A stretch of 64,000 nt of DNA from Brevundimonas sp. UBA6550. Lineage in GTDB: Bacteria; Pseudomonadota; Alphaproteobacteria; Caulobacterales; Caulobacteraceae. The notes beneath the pieces are model-generated. The model saw nothing but the letters and a program-made list of their open reading frames with translations, did no database searches and was not told the origin of the DNA. This document shows, piece after piece, positions 43,959 to 52,589 of this stretch; within the stretch, counting starts at the first letter, position 1, and each line of letters begins with the position of its first letter. The translations under genes were made by a program, and so were the position numbers. Where the stretch lies: assembly GCF_002434505.1 (NCBI RefSeq), contig NZ_DJKE01000010.1, forward strand, positions 1 to 64,000, given 5' to 3'.

Positions 43959-44137
43959 TCGCCGCGATAGACCACAACGATTTCAGAGACCTAGAGACAA
44001 CCAGCGACCGCTACCCCACCGCCCTCGCACGCTGAGCTAAACTGCCCGCCTGGTCTTTGACATTCGCCGCAGAGCTGCAAGCCACTCGCAAAAATCTGCA
44101 CGAAAGTGCACTCAAAAAAACTGCAGTGCACTTTTCC
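43959..44137. other. intergenic region, nothing recognised
   Basis: First part of a 329-bp gap between queG and the FKBP gene. I see no gene and no clear promoter. The right-hand part contains the short alternation TGCACT/AGTGCA and an A-run just before the family-A repeat. Confidence 0.6.
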
Positions 44138-44279
44138 GTCTCCTCCCCACTTATGGGGAGGGGGACCGCGTAGCGGTGGAGGGGCTCTTGACGTCCCACA
44201 GGCGCTTGCGATGCGGCACAGAACACCTCCGTCTCTCCGCTTCGCTCCGAGCCACCTCCCCGCTTCGCAGGGAGGAGAC
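44138..44279. repeat. dispersed palindromic repeat, family A, copy 3
   Basis: About 142 bp from GTCTCCTCCCCAC to GGGAGGAGAC with GGGGGACCGCGTAGCGGTGG and GAGGGGCTCTTGACGTCCC inside. Parallel to copy 2. It lies just past the stop of the minus-strand FKBP gene and may act as a terminator between convergent genes. Confidence 0.85.
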
Positions 44280-44287
44280 GGCAGCCG

Positions 44288-44803
44288 TCACCCCATCGCC
44301 GTGCCTGCACCCGATCCGCCGCCCGGCACCTTGGCCACGTCCAGCAGCTTCAGTCGGAAGATCAGCACGGAGTTGGCCGGAATCTTGGGGTTGCCCTGTT
44401 CGCCATAGCCCAGCTCGGGCGGCACATAGAGCAGCCATTCGTCGCCCACGCGCATCTTCTGCAGCGCCTCGGTCCAGCCCTTGACCACTTCCTCGGGCGT
44501 GAACACCGCCGGCGCCCCGCGCGCGAACGAGCTGTCGAACACGGTGTTGTCGACCAGCTTGCCTTCGTAATCGACCTTGACCAGGTCGTTGCGGTCCGGG
44601 CTGACGCCGCCGGCCGGACCGGACTGGACCACCTTGTACTGCAGGCCGCTGGGCAGGGTCTGGACGCCCTCTTCCTTGGCGTTCTTGTCCATGAAGGCGG
44701 CCGCCTCGGCCTTGCCCGCGTTCGGATCGACCGGCTCGGCCTGGCCGCAGCCCGCCAGCATCACCGCAGCAAGCAGCGCCGCCCTACCCCATCCGAAGTT
44801 CAT
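44288..44803 (-). CDS. FKBP-type peptidyl-prolyl isomerase lipoprotein
   Basis: A 171-residue lipoprotein (MNFGWGRAALLAAVMLAGC, lipobox LAGC) with an FKBP domain: VKVDYEGKLVDNTVFDSSF, VKGWTEALQKMRVGDEWLLYVPPELGYGE and IPANSVLIFRLKLLDV. It should assist folding in the periplasm. It overlaps the upstream threonine ammonia-lyase gene by 20 bp, so the two are probably cotranscribed. Confidence 0.92.
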   Translation of the reverse strand: MNFGWGRAALLAAVMLAGCGQAEPVDPNAGKAEAAAFMDKNAKEEGVQTLPSGLQYKVVQSGPAGGVSPDRNDLVKVDYEGKLVDNTVFDSSFARGAPAVFTPEEVVKGWTEALQKMRVGDEWLLYVPPELGYGEQGNPKIPANSVLIFRLKLLDVAKVPGGGSGAGTAMG

Positions 44804-45986
44804 AGCCGCGTTCCTTCAAGGCTTCGCCGATCTCGTCGGCGTGGGCGCTATCGCGCGTTTCGACCATGATGTCGAACTCGGCCCCCTTGGCCGGCACGTC
44901 CAGCGCCAGACGGTTGTGGACCACGTCGATGATGTTGCCGCCCAGGCCCCCGATCACCGCCGCCATGGCCGACAGCATCCCCGGCCGGTCGTCGCCCAGG
45001 ATCCGGTAAACCAGCAATCTCCGTTCACGGACCATCTCGCGGTTCAGCACCACGGCCAGCATCCGCGCGTCGATGTTTCCCCCTGTCAGCTCGATCCCAA
45101 CCTTCATGCCCTTGAAGGCCTCGGGGTTGGCCAGCATGGCGGCCAGACCGCCCGCGCCCGCCCCCTCGCACACCGTCTTCTCCATCGTCGCCATATAGGA
45201 GACGCCACGTTCGAAATCCGCCTCCTCGCAGACGAAGACCTCGTCGATCAGGGCGTTGGCCAGGCCGAAGGGGATGTCGCCCACGGCCTTGATGGCGATG
45301 CCCTCGGCGATGGTCTGGCCGGTGCAGACCGGCGGCAGACCGGCCCGTTTGGCGGTGAAGGACGGATAGCGGGCCGCCTCGACCCCGAACACCTTGATCC
45401 CCGGCTTCATCGCCTTGGCCGCGATGGCCGTGCCCGCGATCAGGCCGCCGCCGCCGATCGGCACGATCAGGGCGTCGACCTCTGGCGCATCCTCCAGGAA
45501 CTCGATGCCGCAGACGCCCTGACCCGCCACGATGCCTTCGTCGTCGAAGGCCGAGACGAAGACATAGCCCTTTTCGGTCTCCAGCCGCTTGGCTTCCTCG
45601 GTCGAGCCGGTGAAGTCCAGGCCGTGGATCACCACCGTCGCCCCGTGCGAGCGGGTGCCGTTGATCTTGGCGAAGGGGGTGCCCTCGGGCATGACGATGG
45701 TCACCGGAACCCCCAGCCGTCCGCCGTGATAGGCCAGGGCCTGGGCGTGGTTGCCGGCGCTGGCCGCAACCACGCCGCGCCTGCGCTCGTCCGGGGTCAG
45801 CAGCAGCAGGCGGTTCAGCGCCCCGCGCTCCTTGAAACTGCCGGTGAAGTGCAGATTGTCGAACTTGACCCAGACCTCGGCCCCGGTCAGCTGCGACAGG
45901 CGGCGGGAATAGCGGGTCGGGGTGTGGTCGACCTGACCCGCGATGCGGGCGCGGGCGGCTTGGATGTCGGCGAAGGTGACGGTCAT
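44784..45986 (-). CDS. ilvA: threonine ammonia-lyase with ACT-like domain
   Basis: A 400-residue PLP enzyme that deaminates threonine to 2-oxobutanoate, the first step to isoleucine. The PLP Lys is Lys52 in GSFKERGA; SAGNHAQALAYH and GGGGLIAG (phosphate loop) follow. The last 80 residues (YRILGDDRPGMLSAMAAVI, GAEFDIMVETRD) are a single ACT-like regulatory domain, the short 400-residue class. It could equally be a catabolic TdcB-like enzyme. ATG at 45986. Confidence 0.9.
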   Translation of the reverse strand: MTVTFADIQAARARIAGQVDHTPTRYSRRLSQLTGAEVWVKFDNLHFTGSFKERGALNRLLLLTPDERRRGVVAASAGNHAQALAYHGGRLGVPVTIVMPEGTPFAKINGTRSHGATVVIHGLDFTGSTEEAKRLETEKGYVFVSAFDDEGIVAGQGVCGIEFLEDAPEVDALIVPIGGGGLIAGTAIAAKAMKPGIKVFGVEAARYPSFTAKRAGLPPVCTGQTIAEGIAIKAVGDIPFGLANALIDEVFVCEEADFERGVSYMATMEKTVCEGAGAGGLAAMLANPEAFKGMKVGIELTGGNIDARMLAVVLNREMVRERRLLVYRILGDDRPGMLSAMAAVIGGLGGNIIDVVHNRLALDVPAKGAEFDIMVETRDSAHADEIGEALKERGYELRMG

Positions 45987-46118
45987 GCGGCCTGTTTCGC
46001 GCGTTGTCGCGCGCCGGTCCAGAGCCGGGGCATCTTGACCGTGGATGTCGCCCCTTGGGTCGTGCGATAGTGGCGCGGGTCGTTCCCCCGCGACCCGTCG
46101 CTTTCGGAGGAAAAGCCC

Positions 46119-46634
46119 ATGTCCCGCCGTCTCACCGTCGCCGCGACCGCCGTTGCAGGTCTGGCCCTGACCGCGCTCGCCGCCTGCGCCCCCACCGTCG
46201 GCGGCGGCCTGCCCGGCGCCGGTCCCGCCGCCTTCGCCGAATCGGACTTCGCCTGGTCCCAGGCCCCGGGCCGCAACGCCATCCAGGGCCAGATCGCCTT
46301 CGCCCAGGACGGCAAGGCCTTCGCCTGCGTCGGCAATGTGGGCCTGACGCCCGACACCCCCTACACCCGCGCCCGCTTCCGCACCCTGTATGGCTCGACC
46401 GAGCGCGCCGCCGTGCCGGCCGCCGTGGTCCGCGCCCGCACCGTGGCCGACGCCAACGCCAACTACGTCACCTATGTCCGCGACACCCAGTGCCGGGCCG
46501 GCCGGTTCCAGTTCGACGGCCTGCCGGACGGCGGCTGGTTCGTGATCGCGCCGGTCAAGGCCGACGGCGACCCCATCGTCCTGATGCGCCATGTCCAGAC
46601 GCGCGGCGGACGGGTGGTGTCCCTGACGCTGTGA
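46119..46634 (+). CDS. lipoprotein, unknown
   Basis: A 171-residue lipoprotein: MSRRLTVAATAVAGLALTAL then the lipobox LAAC at about residues 20-23. The mature part is beta-rich with two Cys (AFACVGN and DTQCRAG) and a GRFQFDGLPDGGWFVIAPV strand pair like a carboxypeptidase-regulatory-type sandwich, though that is tentative. GGAGG precedes the ATG. Divergent from the threonine ammonia-lyase gene. Confidence 0.78.
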   Translation: MSRRLTVAATAVAGLALTALAACAPTVGGGLPGAGPAAFAESDFAWSQAPGRNAIQGQIAFAQDGKAFACVGNVGLTPDTPYTRARFRTLYGSTERAAVPAAVVRARTVADANANYVTYVRDTQCRAGRFQFDGLPDGGWFVIAPVKADGDPIVLMRHVQTRGGRVVSLTL

Positions 46635-46653
46635 TCCCGTCGCCCCGTGTCAC

Positions 46654-46689
46654 GAAGATGCGACCCCGGTAACGCGGGTCGCCATCTTC
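46654..46689. terminator. hairpin after the lipoprotein gene, possible terminator
   Basis: GAAGATGCGACCC and GGGTCGCCATCTTC form a long stem with one bulge around GGTAACGC. It lies about 20 bp past the stop. The T-run is weak, so termination is only likely. Confidence 0.45.
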
Positions 46690-46749
46690 TGGCCGCGAGC
46701 GCCCCGGAGGGGTTAGGGCTTCTGTGTGCCAGTCGGGGGAGCGTCTTCT

Positions 46750-46944
46750 TTGTCCCAACACAACATCATCGGCTCCGAGGCCTTTACGCGCGGACCGTCG
46801 GTCATCATCCGCAAATACAAGTCCGGCGGGATGCGCCGCCGCCGCGCCAAGACGGTGGCCACCTTCATCGCCGGGGCCGCCGCCATGCTGACGGCCGGGC
46901 TGATCGCCGCGGCCGCCATCTACGGCCCCGCCCTGGCGAGCTGA
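46750..46944 (+). CDS. small single-pass membrane protein
   Basis: A 64-residue protein with a basic middle (YKSGGMRRRRAK) and one C-terminal hydrophobic helix (about residues 36-60), a tail-anchored-like shape. The TTG at 46750 has GGGGGAG eight bases upstream; an in-frame GTG at 46726 lacks good spacing. Not recognised. Confidence 0.55.
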   Translation: MSQHNIIGSEAFTRGPSVIIRKYKSGGMRRRRAKTVATFIAGAAAMLTAGLIAAAAIYGPALAS

Positions 46945-46954
46945 GACTAAGGCG

Positions 46955-47488
46955 TCAGGCCAGCCAGACCATCATCCGCGTATCCGCCTCGGCCGCCCGC
47001 GCCCGGCTCCAGGCGCGGCGCGTCTCGCCGGTATAAAGGAAGCCGGCCTTTTCCAGCACCCGGCCCGAGGCGGGGTTGTCGGCGAAATGGCCGGCGACCA
47101 GCGCCCGGCGCTTCCACTTGCGGCTGGCCCAGACCAGGGCGGCGTCCAGCGCCTCGGTGGCGAAGCCCCGGCCCCAATACTCCCGCCCGATCCAGTAGCC
47201 GGTCTCAGGCACCCGATCCTCGCCCTCGAACAGGCCGATCACGCCGATGGGTCCGGCGTCCTCGTGATCGATGACGAAGGTGTTGGCCCGCGCCGGATCC
47301 TGGGATGCGACCTGCAGCACGAAGTCGTCGGCGTCGCGAACCCGGAACGGGTGCGGCATCCGCTTGGTCATGCGCGCGATGTCCAGATCGTTGGCCAGGA
47401 CGGCGATGCGCGGCGCATCCTGGGGCGCGGGCGCACGCAGCACCAGACGCCGCGTCTCGACGACGGGGGAGGTTTCAATGACGCACAT
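46955..47488 (-). CDS. GNAT-family acetyltransferase (RimJ/RimL-like)
   Basis: A 177-residue acetyltransferase with TRRLVLRAPAPQDAPRIAVL at the start, PIGVIGLFEGEDRVPETGYWIGREYWGRGFATEAL carrying the acetyl-CoA loop (RGFAT) and NPASGRVLEKAGFLYTG. It could acetylate a protein N-terminus or an amino compound. The start at 47488 is chosen over a long upstream reading. It follows rpmA on the same strand, as in many alphaproteobacteria, but obgE does not follow here. Confidence 0.88.
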   Translation of the reverse strand: MCVIETSPVVETRRLVLRAPAPQDAPRIAVLANDLDIARMTKRMPHPFRVRDADDFVLQVASQDPARANTFVIDHEDAGPIGVIGLFEGEDRVPETGYWIGREYWGRGFATEALDAALVWASRKWKRRALVAGHFADNPASGRVLEKAGFLYTGETRRAWSRARAAEADTRMMVWLA

Positions 47489-47560
47489 GGCGATCGCCTC
47501 ATTCTCTCGACCATCTCCTTGAAGGGCTCGGACGGTCTTCGAGGCGGGGAACGCAAACGG

Positions 47561-47637
47561 GGAGCCTGGTGATCCAGACTCCCCGCGGAATATTTCCCTG
47601 GTCCGGATCGGCTGCTGTCGTAAGCAACGCGATCCGG
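47561..47637. terminator. two hairpins between rpmA and the GNAT gene
   Basis: GGAGCCTGG pairs with CCAGACTCC (47561-47582, one mismatch) and CCGGATCG with CGATCCGG (47603-47637, perfect 8-bp arms). On the minus strand they follow rpmA. Neither has a long T-run, so they could be an attenuating or RNA-stability structure instead of a simple terminator. Confidence 0.4.
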
Positions 47638-47654
47638 TGAAATCCCAGCTCGCG

Positions 47655-47942
47655 TTACTCGGCGGCCATCGCCACTTGGGCGTCGTCATTGGCCGCGAGA
47701 ATCGACACGTAACAACGGCCGCCACGTTTGGTCGTGAACTTCACCGCGCCCTGGGTCAGGGCGAAGAGGGTGTGGTCGCGGCCCATGCCGATGTTCTCAC
47801 CCGGGTGGAAGGTGGTGCCGCGCTGACGCACGATGATGTTGCCGGCCAGCACGCGCTCGCCGCCGAACTTCTTCACGCCGAGACGCTTCGACTGGGAGTC
47901 GCGACCGTTGCGCGACGAACCACCGGATTTCTTGTGAGCCAT
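47655..47942 (-). CDS. rpmA: 50S ribosomal protein L27
   Basis: A 95-residue L27. [20 protein letters not shown] is the invariant start, followed by [22 protein letters not shown] and [17 protein letters not shown]. Its flexible N-terminus reaches the peptidyl-transferase centre. There is no N-terminal extension of the type cleaved in Firmicutes. It is 98 bp after rplU. Confidence 0.98.
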   Translation of the reverse strand: MAHKKSGGSSRNGRDSQSKRLGVKKFGGERVLAGNIIVRQRGTTFHPGENIGMGRDHTLFALTQGAVKFTTKRGGRCYVSILAANDDAQVAMAAE

Positions 47943-48040
47943 CTTGCCGCTCCGTACTTTCTTGGTGCGCTACCGGCCGTTCGGCCTACTTGAGCGCGTC
48001 CGCAACTTAGGTCTGGCGCCGTGAAGCGCCGGTGAATGTC

Positions 48041-48595
48041 TTAGGCTTCGTCGCCGGCGGCTTCAGCCTTGGGCGCGGCCTTCTTCTTGGCCGGGGCCTT
48101 CTTGGCGGGAGCCGAGCTCTCGACCACGACGCCCTTGACCTCGGCGCCGTCCACGTCGGTCACGACCGTCTCGGTCGAACCCAGCGACGACGTCGCACCG
48201 CGCGTGGCCAGGTTGCGGGCCCGCAGGTTGATCTCGGCCTTGGTGGTCAGATCGACCGTGCCGTCCCACTTGGCGGTCTCGCCGGCGCCTTCGATGCCGG
48301 TGATGCGCAGGACCGATTCCATCTGGCGGTGGCCGTTGGTGCGGCGATAGCCCTGACGGCGGGTCTTCTTGAAGATCTTGATCTTCTCGCCCTTGCGGGT
48401 CTCGACCAGGGTCGCGCCGACGAAGGCGCCGTCGATCAGCGGGGCGCCCAGGGTCACGCCCTTGTCGCCGCCCAGCATCAGGACGCTGTCGAACTTCAGC
48501 TCAGCGCCGGCGTCGCCGTCGAGCTTTTCGACGACGATGGTGTCGCCCGGTTGGACCCGGTACTGCTTGCCGCCGGTCTTGATCACCGCGTACAT
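48041..48595 (-). CDS. rplU: 50S ribosomal protein L21 with long C-terminal tail
   Basis: A 184-residue L21. The first 100 residues are the normal domain (MYAVIKTGGKQYRVQPGDTI, KIFKKTRRQGYRRTNGHRQ); about 80 more residues form an extension ending in a Lys/Ala-rich tail (KKAPAKKKAAPKAEAAGDEA). Such tails occur in alphaproteobacterial L21. A good promoter is seen upstream and rpmA follows. Confidence 0.97.
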   Translation of the reverse strand: MYAVIKTGGKQYRVQPGDTIVVEKLDGDAGAELKFDSVLMLGGDKGVTLGAPLIDGAFVGATLVETRKGEKIKIFKKTRRQGYRRTNGHRQMESVLRITGIEGAGETAKWDGTVDLTTKAEINLRARNLATRGATSSLGSTETVVTDVDGAEVKGVVVESSAPAKKAPAKKKAAPKAEAAGDEA

Positions 48596-48666
48596 GTTGA
48601 AGCCTCAGCGCAAACGCAAAAAAAGATACGCCCCCCGGAGATACCCCCGGCGGCGAAGAGCGGCGA

Positions 48667-48694
48667 CATATACGGAAGGGCGTTCGAGAGTCAA
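48667..48694 (-). promoter_or_regulatory. sigma-70-like promoter of rplU-rpmA
   Basis: On the minus strand TTGACT (48694-48689) and TATATG (48672-48667) are 16 bp apart. The rplU start codon is about 70 bp downstream, leaving a 5' leader with a GC-rich hairpin and a run of seven T. Confidence 0.55.
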
Positions 48695-48772
48695 CGCCGA
48701 ACCCGGCGGAAATTCAGCCCCGCCCGGATTATCCCTCGTCGTCGCGGCCCGATGTCCCCAGTCCCGCCGCCC

Positions 48773-49306
48773 TCAGTCCAGCGCGCAAACGTCGGGCAGG
48801 CCGCGCAGGGCGCCGGCGTGGTCCAGGCCATAGCCGACCAGGAAGCGGTTGGGGGCCTCCCAGCCGACGAAGTCGGGTTCGGGCGCGCGCGGCTTGGGCC
48901 AGGGCTTCCTTGCGAAGACGCAGGTCAGCACCTCGGACGCCCCGCCCTCCCTGGCGATGCGGACCGCCTCGGCCAGCGACAGGCCGGTGTCGAACACGTC
49001 GTCCAGTATAAGGACGCGCCGGCCCGCGATGGGGCGCTGGAACGGGGCGTAGACGTCGATCTTGCCCCGGCTGGACTGTTCGTCGCCATAGGAGGCCAGC
49101 CACAGGGCGTCGAAGCGGACGTTCCTGCCGACGCGGGCCAGGGCGCGTGTCAGGTCGGCGGCGAACCACAGGCCGCCGGTCAGCAGAACGGCCGCGACCG
49201 TCTCGTCGTCGATCACGGGCGCGATGCGCTGGGCCAGTTCGGCGACGATGCGGGCGACATCGGCCTCGGGCAGAAGGACGGTCGGCGTCGGGGAGGGATC
49301 AGCCAT
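48773..49306 (-). CDS. hypoxanthine-type phosphoribosyltransferase
   Basis: A 177-residue purine phosphoribosyltransferase. The PRPP motif is VLILDDVFDTGLSLAEA; LLTGGLWFAADLTRAL and the C-terminal FVGWEAPNRFLVGYGLD (base-binding loop) fit the hypoxanthine-guanine enzymes. It salvages free purines to nucleotides. The start at 49306 gives MADPSPTPTVLLPE, overlapping the zinc-ribbon gene by 8 bp. Confidence 0.88.
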   Translation of the reverse strand: MADPSPTPTVLLPEADVARIVAELAQRIAPVIDDETVAAVLLTGGLWFAADLTRALARVGRNVRFDALWLASYGDEQSSRGKIDVYAPFQRPIAGRRVLILDDVFDTGLSLAEAVRIAREGGASEVLTCVFARKPWPKPRAPEPDFVGWEAPNRFLVGYGLDHAGALRGLPDVCALD

Positions 49307-50252
49307 GATGCGAGGCCGATACCGCCTGGCCATGGGACTTGTCCACCGCCGGCGTGTCCGCGGCCGCGCCGGCCGGGCGCGCCTCGACCGGGGCAGCGTG
49401 CGGCGTATCGGCGCCGGGCGCGGTCGCCGAGCGCAGACCGTGCGAGGCGGCGGCCTCGCCCGCCGGGGCGCCGGAAGGCGGGGCCGGCCGGATCGCGGGG
49501 GCCGGGCCGTGATCGACGGACGGCTTGGCGGGCGCGGGCGGCGCCGGGGCGAAGTCCACGCCGATGCCTGCGCCGTGTCCGCCCGGATCGGGGATCAGGG
49601 CGGCGAACCCCTGGACCTTGCCCGGCAGGACCGGCGGCCCGTCCATCTTGACGATCTTGGAGCCGACCTCGGCGCCCTGGGCGTCCAGCAGGGCGACGCG
49701 AATCGGGGGCGCCACGATCTCGGCGTCGCGCACGTTGCGCACCGCGCCGGACACCAGGACCATGCCCGGCCGGTTCGGGGCCGACTTGGCGGTCAGTGCC
49801 TCGAAGTCCAGCCCCACCACGTTCACCGGGGCGCCGATCATCGCATAGGCCGAGGCCGCGCGGGGGAAGGCCTGGACGATCTGGACCCGAAACACGAAGG
49901 CCGCCGCGATCAGGCCGATGAAGACCGCCGCAAGCCCGGCCCAGACCACGCCCTGGGCGGCCGCGCGCCGCAGCTTCTTCTGGCGCTCGGCGCGGGCGCG
50001 AAAGGCGCGGGGCAGCTCCGGCGCCGGTGTCTCGGCCAGGCTGCCCGCCTCGGGCTCCGGCTCGGGAGACGACGCAGGGGCCACGGGCGCAGAGGGGGCG
50101 GCTTCGGGCGTCAGGGTCAGTTCCAGCGGTTCGTCGGGGGTCGCGCGCCACACCTCGCCGCACGACTGGCAGCGCACCTTGCGACCTTCCGGCCCCACGG
50201 CGTCGTCGCGAATGAAATAGCTGGTGGCGCAGGCCGGGCAGGTCAGTATCAT
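49299..50252 (-). CDS. zinc-ribbon (MJ0042-type) membrane protein, DUF3426-like
   Basis: A 317-residue protein. The N-terminal zinc finger has Cys5, Cys8, Cys28 and Cys31 (CPAC and CQSC), then an acidic Pro/Ala linker, a basic stretch (RARAERQKKLRR), one membrane helix (AVFIGLIAAAFVFRV) and a beta-rich outer domain (GAVRNVRDAEIVAPPIRVALLD, DUF3426-like). The tail is Pro/Ala/His-rich and low in complexity. Role unknown; a membrane sensor or scaffold is plausible. It is divergent from ftsE. Confidence 0.85.
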   Translation of the reverse strand: MILTCPACATSYFIRDDAVGPEGRKVRCQSCGEVWRATPDEPLELTLTPEAAPSAPVAPASSPEPEPEAGSLAETPAPELPRAFRARAERQKKLRRAAAQGVVWAGLAAVFIGLIAAAFVFRVQIVQAFPRAASAYAMIGAPVNVVGLDFEALTAKSAPNRPGMVLVSGAVRNVRDAEIVAPPIRVALLDAQGAEVGSKIVKMDGPPVLPGKVQGFAALIPDPGGHGAGIGVDFAPAPPAPAKPSVDHGPAPAIRPAPPSGAPAGEAAASHGLRSATAPGADTPHAAPVEARPAGAAADTPAVDKSHGQAVSASHHG

Positions 50253-50326
50253 GTGGCTGACTGCGAGGCTGTCGCCCCCTCCCGTAAGGCGCGACGTCGC
50301 GCCCCTGTTCCTGAACCCGTCATCCC

Positions 50327-51043
50327 ATGCCGTCCGCCGAACCCGCCCTCATGACCGAGACCATGACCGAGACCGTGCGCCTGTCGGGCGTCGGCTTCGG
50401 CTATGCGGGCGCGCCCGACGTGCTGCGGGACGTTAACCTCATTCTGCCGCGCGGCTCTTTCCACTTTCTTACCGGCCCGTCCGGGGCGGGCAAGTCCTCG
50501 CTTCTGCGCCTGCTGACCCTGGCGGACCGTCCGCTGCGGGGCAGTCTTCGCCTGTTCGGGGCCGATGTCACCCATATCGATCGGCGCGACATCCCCGCCT
50601 TTCGTCGGCGCATGGGCGTGGTGTTCCAGGACTTTCGCCTGCTGGACCATCTGTCGGCCTTCGACAACGCCGCCCTGCCCTTGCGGCTGGCGGGGGGCGC
50701 CGAGGCCGATTACGCCGCCGATGTGGAGGAGATGCTGAAATGGGTGGGCCTGGGCCGGCGCATGGACGCCCGCCCCCCGGCCCTGTCCGGCGGCGAGAAG
50801 CAGCGGCTGGCCATCGCGCGCGCGGTGATCGCCCGGCCCGGCCTGATCGTGGCCGACGAGCCGACCGGCAGCGTGGATGCGGTGATGGCCGACAAGCTGC
50901 TTCGCCTGTTCCAGTCGCTGAACACACTGGGCGCCACCGTGCTGATCGCCAGCCACGATCAGGGGCTGGCCGAACGTTCCGGCGCGCGCGTCCTGCGGCT
51001 GGAGGGCGGGCGGCTGCATGAGCCGGGGCGGGGCGCCGCATGA
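50327..51043 (+). CDS. ftsE: cell division ATP-binding protein FtsE
   Basis: A 238-residue ABC ATPase. Walker [10 protein letters not shown], signature [14 protein letters not shown], Walker [13 protein letters not shown] and the H-loop IASHD are all intact. With FtsX it controls peptidoglycan hydrolases at the division site. The start is unclear: ATGs at 50327, 50351 and 50363 are in frame, and the last two come from a 12-bp tandem duplication; none has a good ribosome site. ftsX overlaps by ATGA. Confidence 0.92.
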   Translation: MPSAEPALMTETMTETVRLSGVGFGYAGAPDVLRDVNLILPRGSFHFLTGPSGAGKSSLLRLLTLADRPLRGSLRLFGADVTHIDRRDIPAFRRRMGVVFQDFRLLDHLSAFDNAALPLRLAGGAEADYAADVEEMLKWVGLGRRMDARPPALSGGEKQRLAIARAVIARPGLIVADEPTGSVDAVMADKLLRLFQSLNTLGATVLIASHDQGLAERSGARVLRLEGGRLHEPGRGAA

Positions 51044-51954
51044 TCCGCCTTTCGGATTTCAGCCTGACCAGCCGCCGGCCCGGCCTGTTGCCCCCCGCCG
51101 CCGCGGGCGAGCCGTGGCTGATGACGGTGATCGCCGTGCTGTGCTTCCTGGCCTGTCTGGCCGCCGTGGCCGCCTCCGCCGCCGATCGCGCCGCACACGG
51201 CTGGGCGCGGCAGCTGGGCGCCGAGGCCACCGTCCAGGTGCGCCCCCGCGTCGGCGAGACCGGCGACACCGCCGCCGCCCGCGCGGCCGAGACTCTGTCG
51301 GGCGTCGCCGGGGTCGAGGAGGCCGCCGCCCTGGACCGCAAGGCGGCCGAGGATCTGCTGCGCCCCTGGCTGGGCGATGCGGTCCTGCCCGACCTGCCCC
51401 TGCCCCATCTGGTCACCGTGCGGCTGGACCCCCAGGCGCCCGCCAGCGCCGTGACCCTGAGCCGCGCCCTGGCCGAGGCGGGTCTGGACGCCACGGTCGA
51501 CGACCACAGCCTGTGGCGCGGCGAGGTGGAGCGTTCGGCCAATCTGATCACCGCCCTGGCCGGCGCGGCCTTCCTGGCCACGGCCCTGGCCGCCGCCGCC
51601 GCCATCGCCTACGCCACCCGCGCAGGCCTGGCCGCCGGGCGGGACGTGATCCAGACCCTGAGCCTGAACGGGGCGACGGACGGACGGATCGCCGGCCTGT
51701 TCCAGCGCCGATTCGGCCTGCTGGCGGCCGGCGCCGGCGCCATCGGGGCGGGGCTGGCCGCGATCCTGGTCGCCTTGCTGCGTCTGCTGGGCGGATCGGG
51801 CGGGCTGACGGCGGCCCTGCCGGTGGCGTGGGGCGACCTGTTGTTGCTCTCGCCATGCCCGCTGCTGGCGGCTACGGTTGCGGTTCTGGCCGCGAGATTC
51901 GCCGCCATGCGGGTGTTGGCTTCGGGTGCGGGCGCGAGCGGGGGGGACGCATGA
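51040..51954 (+). CDS. ftsX: cell division protein FtsX
   Basis: A 304-residue permease-like protein with four membrane helices: one near residues 28-48, three after residue 170, and the large periplasmic loop between (EATVQVRPRVGETGD, DLPLPHLVTVRLDPQAP). It relays ATP hydrolysis by FtsE to periplasmic hydrolase activators. It overlaps both ftsE and the YdcF-like gene by ATGA. Confidence 0.9.
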   Translation: MIRLSDFSLTSRRPGLLPPAAAGEPWLMTVIAVLCFLACLAAVAASAADRAAHGWARQLGAEATVQVRPRVGETGDTAAARAAETLSGVAGVEEAAALDRKAAEDLLRPWLGDAVLPDLPLPHLVTVRLDPQAPASAVTLSRALAEAGLDATVDDHSLWRGEVERSANLITALAGAAFLATALAAAAAIAYATRAGLAAGRDVIQTLSLNGATDGRIAGLFQRRFGLLAAGAGAIGAGLAAILVALLRLLGGSGGLTAALPVAWGDLLLLSPCPLLAATVAVLAARFAAMRVLASGAGASGGDA

Positions 51955-52589
51955 GACTGTTGAGCGTCGTCTTCATCGCCGGCCTGATCTGGCTGGTCGG
52001 CCTGTTCGCCTTCGCTCACCGGGTGCGCGAACTGACGCCCGCCGAGGATCCCGCCCGCGCCGACGCCATCGTGGCCCTGACCGGCCCGTCGTCCGAGCGC
52101 GTCAACGCCGCCATCCGCCTGCTGGAACAGGGCAAGGGCGAGCGGGTGCTGATCTCGGGCGTCAACCGCGAGGTGCGCCGCCGCGAACTGCGCGAACTGA
52201 CCCCCGGCTCCAGCCGCCTGTTCAACTGCTGCGTCGACCTGGGCTTCGAGGCCGAGGATACGGTCGGCAACGCCCAGGAGATCGCCGCCTGGGCGCGGTC
52301 CAAGGGCTATCGCAGCTTGATCGTGGTGACGTCCGACTATCATATGCCGCGCTCGCTGGTGGAGATCCGGGGCCAGGCGCCGGGGGTCAAGCTGACCCCC
52401 TACGCCGTCTCGACCCCGTCGCTGGACAATGCGCGCTGGTGGCGGGCGGCGGTGACGGCGCGGCGCATGACGCTGGAATACATGAAATACCTGGCCGTCC
52501 TGGGGCGCGAGGGCGTGCGTCGCCTCACCCGCGAGCCGCCCGCCGCCGCGACGCCCGTTCCCGCCGCCGAAGAGAAGGCCCCCGCCTAA
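51951..52589 (+). CDS. YdcF/SanA-type DUF218 protein
   Basis: A 212-residue protein with one N-terminal membrane helix (LLSVVFIAGLIWLVGLFAF) and a DUF218 domain: ADAIVALTGPSSERVNAAIRLL, LISGVNREV, NTAQEIAA-like GNAQEIAAW and VTSDYHMPRS. Relatives SanA and ElyC affect envelope barrier and peptidoglycan integrity. ATGA overlap with ftsX and direct junction to the acyltransferase gene put it in the same operon. Confidence 0.88.
   Translation: MRLLSVVFIAGLIWLVGLFAFAHRVRELTPAEDPARADAIVALTGPSSERVNAAIRLLEQGKGERVLISGVNREVRRRELRELTPGSSRLFNCCVDLGFEAEDTVGNAQEIAAWARSKGYRSLIVVTSDYHMPRSLVEIRGQAPGVKLTPYAVSTPSLDNARWWRAAVTARRMTLEYMKYLAVLGREGVRRLTREPPAAATPVPAAEEKAPA

Noticed and set aside
42667..44279. Possible CRISPR-like array
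   Set aside because: The family A units are about 140 bp, only two occur near each other and a full gene (queG) lies between them; no cas genes are present.
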